Part shown: positions 1-8,477 of the stretch, piece after piece
Position numbering within the stretch: the stretch's first letter is position 1
Layout: each line of letters opens with the position of its first letter
Assembly: GCA_964402955.1 (NCBI GenBank)
Contig: CAYOEZ010000079.1
Span: forward strand, 1 to 18,420
Origin: CAYOEZ01 sp964402955
Lineage (GTDB): Bacteria > Chloroflexota > DTOL01 > DAOUCN01
DNA: 18,420 bases
Direction of reading: 5' to 3'
Notes under the pieces: generated by a model
The model's database searches: none
What the model saw: the letters and a program-made list of their open reading frames with translations, nothing else
Told to the model about the DNA's origin: nothing
Made by a program: the position numbers and the translations under genes

Positions 1-7
1 CGCCTAT

Positions 8-27
8 TGTCTTCTCCCGTCAAGACA
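8..27. repeat. Short inverted repeat in the leader
   Basis: TGTCTT at 8-13 is the exact reverse complement of AAGACA at 22-27, with an 8-base loop. A six-pair A/T-rich stem with no following T run is too weak for an intrinsic terminator. It could be a small operator, or chance. The right arm also coincides with a poor -35-like element (AAGACA) that lies 17 bases before TACACT at 45-50. Confidence 0.2.
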
Positions 28-32
28 GCTTA

Positions 33-134
33 CACACAATATGATACACTACCTGCGCTTGCACCTCTGTTGCCAAGCACTATGCCTTGTGATACAATAG
101 CCACACAATTCCCCAGATGAGGACGTGATACAAT
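33..134 (+). repeat. Repeated TGATACA and CACACAAT words upstream of the operon
   Basis: TGATACA occurs three times in about 90 bases: 42-48, 90-96 and 126-132. The last two copies extend to the ten-base GTGATACAAT (89-98 and 125-134). CACACAAT occurs twice, at 33-40 and 102-109. The middle TGATACA copy forms the extended -10 of the main promoter, and the third overlaps the start codon of the first gene. Repeats around a promoter may be binding sites for a regulator, but no regulator is visible here. They could also be remnants of a small local duplication. Confidence 0.4.
70..98 (+). promoter_or_regulatory. Sigma70-type promoter for the glycosyltransferase operon
   Basis: TTGCCA (70-75) matches the -35 consensus TTGACA at 5 of 6 positions. 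After a 17-base spacer comes TACAAT (93-98), 5 of 6 against TATAAT, preceded by TG at 90-91 as in an extended -10. Transcription would start near 104-107, leaving a leader of about 28 bases before the ATG at 133, with GAGGA at 119-123 as ribosome binding site. It is the only good promoter-like signal I see before the run of closely spaced genes. Confidence 0.6.
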
Positions 135-3100
135 GCAGCGAGCACCCAGTCAGAAGCGACGCGATTGGATTGACACCCTTATCTTCGCCATCCTACTCTT
201 CAGCCTTGTCGCTGGCTTTGCCCTGCGCACCTACCACATGGATTGGGACAAAGGCCATCAGTACCTCTTCCATCCGGACGAGCGGGCTATGGTCTACTCG
301 GCCATCGCCAACATCTCACTGCCGTTCCCACTCGATGTCCCTAAGCTCCTGCGACCAGACAGTCCTCTCAATCCGCACTTCTTCCCGTACGGTAGCCTGC
401 CCATGTATTTGACGCGTCTGGGCGGGCATATCCTTTCGTTTGTCATCAAGAACGCGTGGACAAATGAGAATATCTGGATGGCCGGACGTGGTCTGTCCGC
501 CATCTTCGATACTCTGACGATCCTAATAGTATTCCTATTGGGGCGCAAGCTCTATGGCCGGCGCGTGGGCGCACTGGCAGCCGTCTTTTCCGCGTTCACT
601 GTCCTCAATATTCAACTCTCGCACTTTCTGACGGTCGACACCTTCTTGACCACGTTTATCGCCCTGGGCATGTATTTCGCCATCGATGTCGTGCGCAAAG
701 GCAGCCTGAAAGCCGGCATCCTGATGGGCGTTGCGCTTGGCATGGCCATGGGCACCAAAGTCAGCGTGGCGCCGCTGGCCGCCAGCATCTTTGTGGCCTG
801 GGGCATGTGGGCGCTGCGCGGCTCGAGCGATCCCCTTGTCTACAGACAGCCTCTCAGTCAGGGCGACCGTCTCTCCAAGGCGCTTCTTGGCGTGCTGATC
901 GCCTGTATTGCTGCCGGCGTCTTTTTCTTGCTGACCTGGCCATATGCTATCATCGATTGGACCAACTTCGTGCGCAGTGTCGACGAGCAATCGCGCATGG
1001 TGCGCGGTATTGCTGATTATCCCTACACGCGCCAGTACGTGAACACACCTGTGTTTCTATACCAGGTGTGGAACACCGCTGTCTGGGGCATGGGCGTGCC
1101 GCTAGGCATCGTCGCCTACGCCGGTTTCGTGCTCGTCACGGCTCGCACACTGCTGCGCCGGGGCAGCGAAGAAATCGTGCTCATGTCGTGGGTGCTCGTG
1201 TACTTCTTCATCAACGGTATTTTCCAGGTCAAGTTCTTGCGCTACATGCTGCCGCTCTTCCCCTTCCTGGCGTTGATGGCTGCCGAGTTCTTGTGGCAAT
1301 TGTGGGATTGGGCGGGAAAACCTCATCGCCTGAGCCTGCGCGCGTTCTTTCGTGTCCCGCTAGCTCATGCGCAGATCGGCGATGACGATCTCGATGTTGA
1401 CGTCGAGACGGAGGCGTGGGAGCGTGAAAAGGCGCAGCAAGCAGGCCTGCCGCCCAAGACAAGCCGCCGCGCGGCCGTTCCGCCGCGTCGCAAGGGGCGG
1501 CTTGTCAGCGTCGCTCCTGTCGAGCCTGAAGTAGATCAGCCAGTTGAGTCTGCCGAGGCTGCATTGCCTGCGGTCGAAGACATCACATCGCCTGTTCTGC
1601 CGGCTGGTGCGCCCGCGGCGCCGGCTCCCTCAACGGAAACGGCGAGCCCTGCGCCAGAGCAGCCTGCCACTGCCGCATCTCCGCTTGCTGCCGAGGCAGG
1701 CGAACCTGAGTCTGTCATAGCGCCTGCGACCGCCGAGGTCGCGGCTTTCGTTCATACTGAGACATTGGCTCCCGTGGAAGCAGCCGAAGGAACGCTGCCA
1801 TCTGCTCCCGAGGAGACCGTCTCTGCCAGCGCGGAGGCAGAAGCCGGCGAGCCGGTTGGCGAAGAACCTGCTGCTATGGAGATGCCTGAGGTAGAGACTC
1901 CTCCCTTCAGCGTGCGCATGCTGCGCGACGCCATCACATCATGGACGCGCGGCCAGGCGCTCGTCGCGGCGCTGATGATCCTTGTTGTCGGCGCTACTGC
2001 GTTCTACGCCCTGGCGTTCATGAACGTTTATCGCCAGCCCCACCCCTGGGTGTCGATTTCGAATTGGATTTACCGCAACATTCCCGCCGGCAGCACGATC
2101 TCGAACGAGCACTGGGACGACGCCCTTCCCCTGGGCCAGAATGTCGATGGGCGCAATCGCAACTTCGAAGAGTATAAGCATCTGGAAGCGAAGAACTACG
2201 AAGACGACAACCAGGCCAAGCTCGACATGCTGGTCGGGGTCATAACCAGGTCAGACTACATTGTTCTGGCGACAAATCGTCTTTACAATACTGTACCTCG
2301 CCTGGCTGACCGCTACCCGATCACGAAGCTCTACTACGAGCTGCTCTTTGCGGAGAAGCTCGGTTACAAACTCGTCGCGTACTCTGCGGTCTACCCCAGC
2401 TTCATGGGCGTCACATTCATGAATGATACGTTGGTGGACCCGGCTCTGCCGCAGCCTGAGTTGATGCGCGCAAACAAGCCAACTGGTCTCGTGATCAACC
2501 TGGGCAAAGCCGACGAGAGCTTCACGGTCTACGATCATCCCATGCCGTTGGTATTCAAGCGCGTTGAGTCAATTCCTGAAGCGCAAGTGCGCGCCATGTT
2601 CGATGGCACCGTGCAGTTGGCGCAGCAATACCAGATCAAGCGCCAGGCTAGCGCCGGCGCTGGCTCGGCCAAGCGCTCGACCAAAACGTTCCTGCTGAGC
2701 GACAGCGAGCGAACGGCTCAGGAAGCAGGCGGCGACTATATGTCGCTTTTCAACCCCGACAGTCGGGCCAATCGCCTGCCGGTCGTCTTCTGGTGGATCG
2801 CGGTGCAGTTGATCGCCCTGATTACGCTGCCGATCGGCTTTGTTGTGTTCGGTAACCTGCGTGATCGCGGCTACGGTATTATCAAGACGCTTAGCCTGCT
2901 CCTGGTTGCCTATCTGCCCTGGCTGGCGGGAAGCTTCAAGATTCTTGCCTTTGGCCGAGTCAGTATCTTGCTGAGTATGGTCGTTGTGGCTGGCGTTTCG
3001 ACGTTCATTCTCTACCGCCGCCAGTCGGACATCATTCCCTGGCTGCGCCACAATCGCTGGCTGATTCTGGCCAATGAGGTGGTCTTCACCGCCGCCTTCC

Positions 3101-5352
3101 TGGCCTTTGTCGGCATTCGTATGCTCAATCCCGACTTGTGGCAGCCCTGGAACGGCGGCGAAAAACCGATGGAGTTCGGCTTCCTGAGCGCGATCTCACG
3201 CAGCACCTACTTCCCGCCCTACGATCCGTTCTTCGCCGGCGGCTACATCAACTACTACTACTATGGCTATTACATCTGCGCCATGCTGGTCAGGCTGACG
3301 GGCATTATGCCGTCGGTTGCCTTCAACGTGATCATCCCGCTGCTGTTCGCCCTGACCGTTATCAACTCCTTCTCGATCACCTACAATCTGGTGGCAGGGC
3401 TGAGGAAGCGCGTGGAAAGCGTCGATGCATCTGCCAGTCTGCATTCCTTCCTGAGCTCACACGGATCGCTCCTGGCCTGGGCCCTGGCTGGAGCGCTCTT
3501 TGTCACCGTCATCGGCAACCTGGCGACCGTCGGCGAGATCTTCAAGGGACCGTGGAACAAAGGCCAGACCACCGTCAAGAGTAGCCTGCCGGGCGTCACG
3601 GACGTGCTCAAAATCGTCGACGGTCTGCGCAAGAGCCTGCAGCCGGGACAGCGCATGTTCGAGACGTTCAACTACTGGAATCCCAGCCGTGTAATTCCTG
3701 AGACAATCAACGAGTTTCCCTTCTGGAGCTATTTGTTTGCCGACCTTCATCCGCACACAATCGGCATTCCGTTCACGCTGCTGGTGTTGGGGCTGGCGCT
3801 GAGCCTGCTCAAAGAGAAGCGCCAACGCAGTGAGCCGAATCCGCCGCCAGAGGCGGGCGATGGCGGCTTTGCGTCGGACGAGGACACGCAGCATGGTCAG
3901 AATGTGCTGGGTTGGATTCAGGAGCGATTCTCCGGCATCCGCCCCGATGACATCCTGGGTACGCTGGTGCTCGGTCTGGCCGTTGGCTCGCTGGGCGCGA
4001 TCAACACCTGGGATCTGCCCACCTATCTCGGCGTTGTTTTCTGCGTGATCCTCCTGCGCGGTTGGGTAGAGATTCGTCGCATCGATGTTCTGGAAACGGT
4101 CGTCCGCTTCGGCGCCATCGCCGTGCTCAGCCTGGCTCTCTATTTGCCGTTCTACGAGAAATACGCGGCGCTGGCCAGCGGGCTGGGACTGGTGCGCAGC
4201 CGCACGCCGGTCGGATACTACCTGGCAATTGCGGGTTTCTTTCTCTTCGCCATCGTTAGCTACATGGCGCTCGACGTCGTGGCAAAGCGCCGCGCGCCGC
4301 TCTCACGCCTGCTGCGTCTGCTTACACGTCGTTTCGACGATCTACCGATGCTTGCGCAGCGCATGCGTCTCATGGTGCGCCCGCGCGACACACTGAAGAC
4401 GGCTATCTATGGTCTACTGCTGCTCATCTTTGTCCTGATTCTGCTCGCCCTACTCAAGCAGTGGATTATCGTTCTGCTCGTTCCTTTGCTGCTGCTGGCG
4501 GTGGCGCTGGGCCTGGCTGGAGATCGCGAGCCTGAGCATATGTTCACATGGCTGCTGGCGTTCCTTGGCTTCCTGGTCAGCCTGGGCATCGAGATATTCT
4601 TCCTGCGTGACTGGCTGCAGGGCGGCAACTCCTATCGCATGAATACGCTGTTCAAGTTTGGCATCCAGGTGTGGGTGTTCTTTGGCCTGGCGGCAGCGGT
4701 TGCCCTCGCCGTCATCACTGAGCGCGTACCCCTGAGCCTGCGGCGCCTGGTCAGCGCCAAGACGATCTGGTATGCCTGTCTGGCAATCTTGCTCTTCGTC
4801 GTGTTCTTGTTCCCGCTGCTGGGCACTCCTGCCCGCGTCAACGATCGTTTCCCTGGCGCTCGCCCTCCGATCGGCACACTCGACGGCACAGCATTCATGT
4901 CTGTGGGAAAGTACAACTTCGATTGGCAAGGCAAGAACAATCAGGTCGATCTCAGTTTCGACTACCTGGCGATTCAGTGGCTCTTGCGCAATGTGCAAGG
5001 GTCGCCCGTGATCGCCGAGGCCGTGCTGCCATACTACCGCGAGCTTGGCGCGCGCGTGTCGGCCTATACCGGTCTGCCCACGCTGGTCGGCAACCAGCAT
5101 GAGCAGGAGCAGCGGCCGGGCGACACACAGGTAGGCCCGCGCGAGAACGAGGCACGGTCAATCTTCAGCGACCCCAGCTTCGATAAGATAGCGCCGCTCT
5201 TGCAGAAGCACCACGTGCGCTACATCTATGTCGGGCAGTTGGAGCAAGGCATCTACCCGCCGGCTGGTCTGGCGAAGTTTGACCAGGCGGTCGGAACGTC
5301 GCTTGATCTCGTGTACGAGAACCCAAAGGTGAAGATATTCAAGGTACGGTAA
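133..5352 (+). CDS. GT-C glycosyltransferase-like / YYY (DUF2298) membrane fusion protein
   Basis: A 1739-residue polytopic membrane protein in two halves. Residues 1-385 or so resemble PMT/GT39-type GT-C enzymes, which move sugar from a polyprenyl-phosphate carrier on the outer membrane face. One helix (15-32) leads to HPDER (47-51), where D49-E50 fits the GT-C Asp-Glu motif; a late KFLRYMLPLFPF helix also fits. A Pro/Ala/Glu-rich loop follows (about 420-593), then a helix and an outer segment with NEHWDDALPL. From about 870 the protein matches Chlor_Arch_YYY: YYYYG at 1041-1045, DLHPH at 1204-1208, NTWDLP at 1291-1296, RMNTLFKF at 1502-1509, and a C-terminal TGLPTLVGNQHEQEQR-like stretch. 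The function of YYY is unknown to me. The ATG at 133 has GAGGA nine bases upstream. It is the first gene of the inferred operon and the only membrane protein here without PA14. Fold assignment is fairly sure; activity is inferred. Confidence 0.87.
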   Translation: MQRAPSQKRRDWIDTLIFAILLFSLVAGFALRTYHMDWDKGHQYLFHPDERAMVYSAIANISLPFPLDVPKLLRPDSPLNPHFFPYGSLPMYLTRLGGHILSFVIKNAWTNENIWMAGRGLSAIFDTLTILIVFLLGRKLYGRRVGALAAVFSAFTVLNIQLSHFLTVDTFLTTFIALGMYFAIDVVRKGSLKAGILMGVALGMAMGTKVSVAPLAASIFVAWGMWALRGSSDPLVYRQPLSQGDRLSKALLGVLIACIAAGVFFLLTWPYAIIDWTNFVRSVDEQSRMVRGIADYPYTRQYVNTPVFLYQVWNTAVWGMGVPLGIVAYAGFVLVTARTLLRRGSEEIVLMSWVLVYFFINGIFQVKFLRYMLPLFPFLALMAAEFLWQLWDWAGKPHRLSLRAFFRVPLAHAQIGDDDLDVDVETEAWEREKAQQAGLPPKTSRRAAVPPRRKGRLVSVAPVEPEVDQPVESAEAALPAVEDITSPVLPAGAPAAPAPSTETASPAPEQPATAASPLAAEAGEPESVIAPATAEVAAFVHTETLAPVEAAEGTLPSAPEETVSASAEAEAGEPVGEEPAAMEMPEVETPPFSVRMLRDAITSWTRGQALVAALMILVVGATAFYALAFMNVYRQPHPWVSISNWIYRNIPAGSTISNEHWDDALPLGQNVDGRNRNFEEYKHLEAKNYEDDNQAKLDMLVGVITRSDYIVLATNRLYNTVPRLADRYPITKLYYELLFAEKLGYKLVAYSAVYPSFMGVTFMNDTLVDPALPQPELMRANKPTGLVINLGKADESFTVYDHPMPLVFKRVESIPEAQVRAMFDGTVQLAQQYQIKRQASAGAGSAKRSTKTFLLSDSERTAQEAGGDYMSLFNPDSRANRLPVVFWWIAVQLIALITLPIGFVVFGNLRDRGYGIIKTLSLLLVAYLPWLAGSFKILAFGRVSILLSMVVVAGVSTFILYRRQSDIIPWLRHNRWLILANEVVFTAAFLAFVGIRMLNPDLWQPWNGGEKPMEFGFLSAISRSTYFPPYDPFFAGGYINYYYYGYYICAMLVRLTGIMPSVAFNVIIPLLFALTVINSFSITYNLVAGLRKRVESVDASASLHSFLSSHGSLLAWALAGALFVTVIGNLATVGEIFKGPWNKGQTTVKSSLPGVTDVLKIVDGLRKSLQPGQRMFETFNYWNPSRVIPETINEFPFWSYLFADLHPHTIGIPFTLLVLGLALSLLKEKRQRSEPNPPPEAGDGGFASDEDTQHGQNVLGWIQERFSGIRPDDILGTLVLGLAVGSLGAINTWDLPTYLGVVFCVILLRGWVEIRRIDVLETVVRFGAIAVLSLALYLPFYEKYAALASGLGLVRSRTPVGYYLAIAGFFLFAIVSYMALDVVAKRRAPLSRLLRLLTRRFDDLPMLAQRMRLMVRPRDTLKTAIYGLLLLIFVLILLALLKQWIIVLLVPLLLLAVALGLAGDREPEHMFTWLLAFLGFLVSLGIEIFFLRDWLQGGNSYRMNTLFKFGIQVWVFFGLAAAVALAVITERVPLSLRRLVSAKTIWYACLAILLFVVFLFPLLGTPARVNDRFPGARPPIGTLDGTAFMSVGKYNFDWQGKNNQVDLSFDYLAIQWLLRNVQGSPVIAEAVLPYYRELGARVSAYTGLPTLVGNQHEQEQRPGDTQVGPRENEARSIFSDPSFDKIAPLLQKHHVRYIYVGQLEQGIYPPAGLAKFDQAVGTSLDLVYENPKVKIFKVR
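1387..1911 (+). other. Low-complexity Pro/Ala/Glu linker inside the first gene
   Basis: Residues about 419-593 of the first protein begin with an acidic patch (DDDLDVDVETEAWEREK), then a basic one (KTSRR, PPRRKGR), then some 120 residues dominated by Ala, Pro, Glu, Val, Ser and Thr, with AEAGEP appearing twice. No hydrophobic segment is present, so it is probably disordered. The flanking arginines and lysines and the outward placement of HPDER put it on the cytoplasmic side. It separates the KFLRYMLP helix from a later helix and the WVSISNWIYRNIP outer segment, so it appears inserted within the GT-C half and not between the two fused halves. Confidence 0.65.
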
Positions 5353-5377
5353 GCGGGCTTTGGGCGGCAGGACTGAA

Positions 5378-8300
5378 ATGCCAGAAAACATCTTACCTCA
5401 CTCTGACAACACGGCGTTCGCTCAGGGAGCAGCACAGGCGCATGGGATAGACGACCGCACGTCTACGTTGGCGGACCCCGTGCGCGCCGCGCTTCTGGCC
5501 AGCACTGCGATTCTGGTGGCGTTGGTGGCGCAAGCCTATCTCAACCGGCGTGTCTTCTTGAGCGACGCCGTCTACCTATTCTTCTGCGCCAGCGCTCTCT
5601 TTGTTGCCGCCTTCCCACGGGGTGGGGCAGCAGCGCGCTCTTCATGGCTGAAAGCGGCGACCCAGATCTTCTTACTTGTCGTTGCCGTGGCCATCGCGGC
5701 TAAAGTCTATAGCGATCTGAGCAATAATCGCAACTACGTTTATGCCATTGCCCTGGCTTTCGTCCCGCCGCTACTGATCGGAGCAGCGTTTGGCGGATCG
5801 CGCCGGACGTCGCGTCCGGATAGCGAGCCTGACGCATTGCTTAACAACCTCTGGCAGCACATGCAGCCCACGGCGACGCAGGTCACCATCGACAGATTGT
5901 GTCTGGTCGCGGGCGGGCTACTGTCCGTCGTCGCTTTGGCCTACTGGTTCAAGCCGGGCCGCTCAAACGAAGCGATTGTCGTCAACATTCTCAGCATTTT
6001 CCTGCTCTTCGTAGCTGTCTATCGCCTTGATCGCGGCAGAGCAATCGCCGCGGCGCCGGCTGTCGGCGCTCCGCGCTTGCCGGTCGAGCTGCTGATTGTC
6101 ATCGTCATCGTGGCGTTTGCCGCCTTCATGCGTTTCTGGCAGCTTGACACCGTGCCATTTGGGATCTGGTTTGATGAGGGTGAGACCGGCCTGGAGGCGC
6201 TGCGTATCTTCAATGGCATTGCCTATACGCCGATCGGCACCTATTCCACGGCCAACCCATCGTTGTTCTTCTACGTTATCGCATTTGTTTACCGTTTTCT
6301 TGGCCCGACATTGTTGTCGGTGCGTTTGGTGCAGGCCGTCACTGGCCTCCTGGCCGTGCCGGCGCTGTACGTTATGTTGCGCTATATGTTCGGCTGGCGC
6401 ACAGCCGTAGTCGGGGCGCTCATGCTGGCCGCATCGGCCTGGCACGTCGACTTCAGTCGCTTTGGCATGCCCTACAGCATTGGCGCGCCGCTCTTCGAGA
6501 TTCTGCTCGTCTTCTTCCTGCTGTGGGGCTTGCGTTCGGGCAGGCTGGTTCCCTTCGCCTGGGCTGGCTTGATGGGCGGGTTGGGGCTTCACACCTACAC
6601 CGGTTTCCGCATCTTCCCCATCGCTCTGATCATCTATGTTGTGTACGGATTCATCCTGGGTAAAGAGCGCATCCGCCAGAGCATTCTTGGCCTTGTTGTT
6701 CTCGGCGTTCTTGTCATCATGACATTCGCTCCGCTGGGTACCTGGGCTATCCAGCACTGGCCGGAGTTCTCATCGCGCATGGGGCAGACCTCGGTCTTTG
6801 CCGGCAAGAAGACACCCCAGGAGCGTATGGCGGCTCTCGAGAGCAGCCTACGCCGGCACGTGCCGATGATCAATTATCACGGCGATGGCAATGGCCGGCA
6901 CAATCTGCCCGGCGCGCCGGCAGTCGATTTTGTCACTGGTCTGGCCTTTCTGATAGGCCTCGCCTACTGCCTGTACCGCTGGCGTAGCCCTGCCTATCTC
7001 CTGCTTGCGGCCTGGCTTGTGGTGACGATGATGGCCGGCGTGCTGTCACTGGACTGGGAAGCGCCGCAGCAAGCGCGCACGATCGTGGCCGTCCCCGCGA
7101 TCTGCGCCATCGCCGCGCTGACGTTGGGCAAGCTGTGGGAGGCGTGGGACAGGGCCGCCAATGCGCTGCGATTGGCGCTCTCGCGCAATCTTGGCAGCGC
7201 CGCTGTCACCGTCATAGCGGTGGCTCTGCTCTGCTTTGTGGGTTATGTCAACTATAATCGCTACTTCAACCAACACATGAAGAACTCCGAGGCGTTCTAC
7301 TCGTTCTCGACCATCGAGACGATGGTGGCGCGCCGGGTTGCGGCGCTGGGGCCGACGACCAATCGCTACCTTGTTCAGAACCTGGGCACACCTGCGTTCA
7401 CCTTTCTTGTCGGTGGCGACAGCCCTAAACGCCCGGTTGACGCAGTGTTTTTCCAGCCCTACGCGCACATGCCGTTGCGCGAGACGGCAACCAAGAACGC
7501 GGTCTACCTGCTTGAGCCCTGGCGTGTGACGATCGAGCCGGCTGATGTGCTGCGCTACTATCCAAACTCAGTGTTCATCGACCAGAAGGACCCGTTCGGC
7601 AAGACCATGATCTACGAGTTCCGCGTACCAGCGGATGACATCAATAACCTGCTCGGACTGAGCGCTCACTACTATGCCGGCGCCGATGCGCAGGGAACGC
7701 TGCTTCTGGAGCGTGTCGACAAGACGATCACGTTCGATTGGCGTTCACAAGCGCCGCTGCAGGGTGATTTCAACGTGGAATGGACGGGGTCTATCGTTCC
7801 GCCCCAGGCCGGAGTCTACACTCTTGATTTCTCCGCAGACGGTCCGGTCAGGATGTCGCTCGATGGCCAGTGGCTGGATTTGGGGCAAGGCCAGACACAG
7901 GTGCGCGTTGATTTGGCCAAAGGGTTGCATCCGATCGTGATTCAGTTCCGCGGCAAGACGATCAATGCGCAGTGGACTCTGCCGGGCGGCCAGCGCCAGC
8001 CCATCCCCACCACATCCCTGATCGCGCTGGGATTGCCCGAACATGGGCTGGTTGGCAGCTACTACCGGGGCGAAGCGTGGCAAGGCCGGCCGGAGTTTGT
8101 GCAGGTTGATCCCTTCATGGCCTTCAGGTGGCATCCCGATCCGATCGAGCCTGTCCCGTGGAGTGCACAATGGACCGGGAAGATCGAGATTCCGGCTACC
8201 GGAAAGTATCTGTTTCAGGGCGTGACCAACGACCGCATGTGGCTGATCATTGACGGCACGACCTATATGGACGGCATCCGCAGCATGAAGGAAGTGCAGA

Positions 8301-8437
8301 TCGACCTTACCGCAGGGCGTCACGATATACAGATCAAGTATGCCAACGCCAAGGGCTATTCCGAGATGCGCCTGATGTGGCGAAAGCCGGACGGCACGTT
8401 TGAAGCCGTGCCGAACAAGTATCTTTACGTCAAGTAG
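5378..8437 (+). CDS. GT39-like (GT-C) membrane glycosyltransferase with two C-terminal PA14 modules
   Basis: A 1019-residue protein, probably an outer-face glycosyltransferase using a lipid-phosphate sugar donor (inference from the family). Residues 36-215 form an N-terminal hydrophobic cap of about six helices. The GT-C core starts near 236, with MRFWQLD and then D266-E267 in WFDEGE, the expected first-outer-loop acid pair. Later come GRHNLP...VDFVTG and the ARTIVAVPA helix, with the last helix near 608-628. An outer domain (about 630-757) leads to two PA14-like modules, about 760-883 and 890-1019, each with a W-T-G-x-I core, a G-x-Y strand and a terminal W-x-x-P-x-G-x-x-x-x-(I/V)P pattern. 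I start at ATG 5378, six bases after the AGG of GGCAGGA, instead of the in-frame TTG at 5360. It lies 25 bases after the preceding stop. Acceptor and sugar are unknown. Confidence 0.85.
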   Translation: MPENILPHSDNTAFAQGAAQAHGIDDRTSTLADPVRAALLASTAILVALVAQAYLNRRVFLSDAVYLFFCASALFVAAFPRGGAAARSSWLKAATQIFLLVVAVAIAAKVYSDLSNNRNYVYAIALAFVPPLLIGAAFGGSRRTSRPDSEPDALLNNLWQHMQPTATQVTIDRLCLVAGGLLSVVALAYWFKPGRSNEAIVVNILSIFLLFVAVYRLDRGRAIAAAPAVGAPRLPVELLIVIVIVAFAAFMRFWQLDTVPFGIWFDEGETGLEALRIFNGIAYTPIGTYSTANPSLFFYVIAFVYRFLGPTLLSVRLVQAVTGLLAVPALYVMLRYMFGWRTAVVGALMLAASAWHVDFSRFGMPYSIGAPLFEILLVFFLLWGLRSGRLVPFAWAGLMGGLGLHTYTGFRIFPIALIIYVVYGFILGKERIRQSILGLVVLGVLVIMTFAPLGTWAIQHWPEFSSRMGQTSVFAGKKTPQERMAALESSLRRHVPMINYHGDGNGRHNLPGAPAVDFVTGLAFLIGLAYCLYRWRSPAYLLLAAWLVVTMMAGVLSLDWEAPQQARTIVAVPAICAIAALTLGKLWEAWDRAANALRLALSRNLGSAAVTVIAVALLCFVGYVNYNRYFNQHMKNSEAFYSFSTIETMVARRVAALGPTTNRYLVQNLGTPAFTFLVGGDSPKRPVDAVFFQPYAHMPLRETATKNAVYLLEPWRVTIEPADVLRYYPNSVFIDQKDPFGKTMIYEFRVPADDINNLLGLSAHYYAGADAQGTLLLERVDKTITFDWRSQAPLQGDFNVEWTGSIVPPQAGVYTLDFSADGPVRMSLDGQWLDLGQGQTQVRVDLAKGLHPIVIQFRGKTINAQWTLPGGQRQPIPTTSLIALGLPEHGLVGSYYRGEAWQGRPEFVQVDPFMAFRWHPDPIEPVPWSAQWTGKIEIPATGKYLFQGVTNDRMWLIIDGTTYMDGIRSMKEVQIDLTAGRHDIQIKYANAKGYSEMRLMWRKPDGTFEAVPNKYLYVK

Positions 8438-8462
8438 TTCTCGCGCAAACGTCGTTTTCTTC

Positions 8463-8472
8463 AGGTGGAGGG
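8463..8472 (+). promoter_or_regulatory. Ribosome binding site fixing the start at 8478
   Basis: AGGTGGAGGG contains GGAGG at 8467-8471, six bases before ATG 8478. The same frame is open back to TTG 8400, which would overlap the previous gene by 38 bases. The strong Shine-Dalgarno at normal spacing, and the lack of homology to the paralogs in the upstream extension, favour 8478. Confidence 0.8.
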
Positions 8473-8477
8473 TCTCG

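Noticed and set aside
22..50. Second promoter (AAGACA, 17 bases, TACACT)
   Set aside because: Only 4 of 6 matches in each box, against 5 of 6 in both boxes plus a TG for the 70-98 promoter. Kept only as a possibility.
125..412. Forward frame starting at GTG 125, overlapping the first gene
   Set aside because: Ser/Thr/Pro-rich product in the +1 frame of the HPDER-coding region, with a poorer start than ATG 133.
5360..5377. TTG 5360 as start of the second gene
   Set aside because: It adds only six residues. ATG 5378 has a better-placed AGG, and the paralogs begin with ATG.
5963..6757. Reverse-strand open frame (264 codons) opposite the GT-C core of the second gene
   Set aside because: The product is very rich in Glu, Gln, Asp, Asn and His, the usual result of reading hydrophobic helices on the opposite strand.
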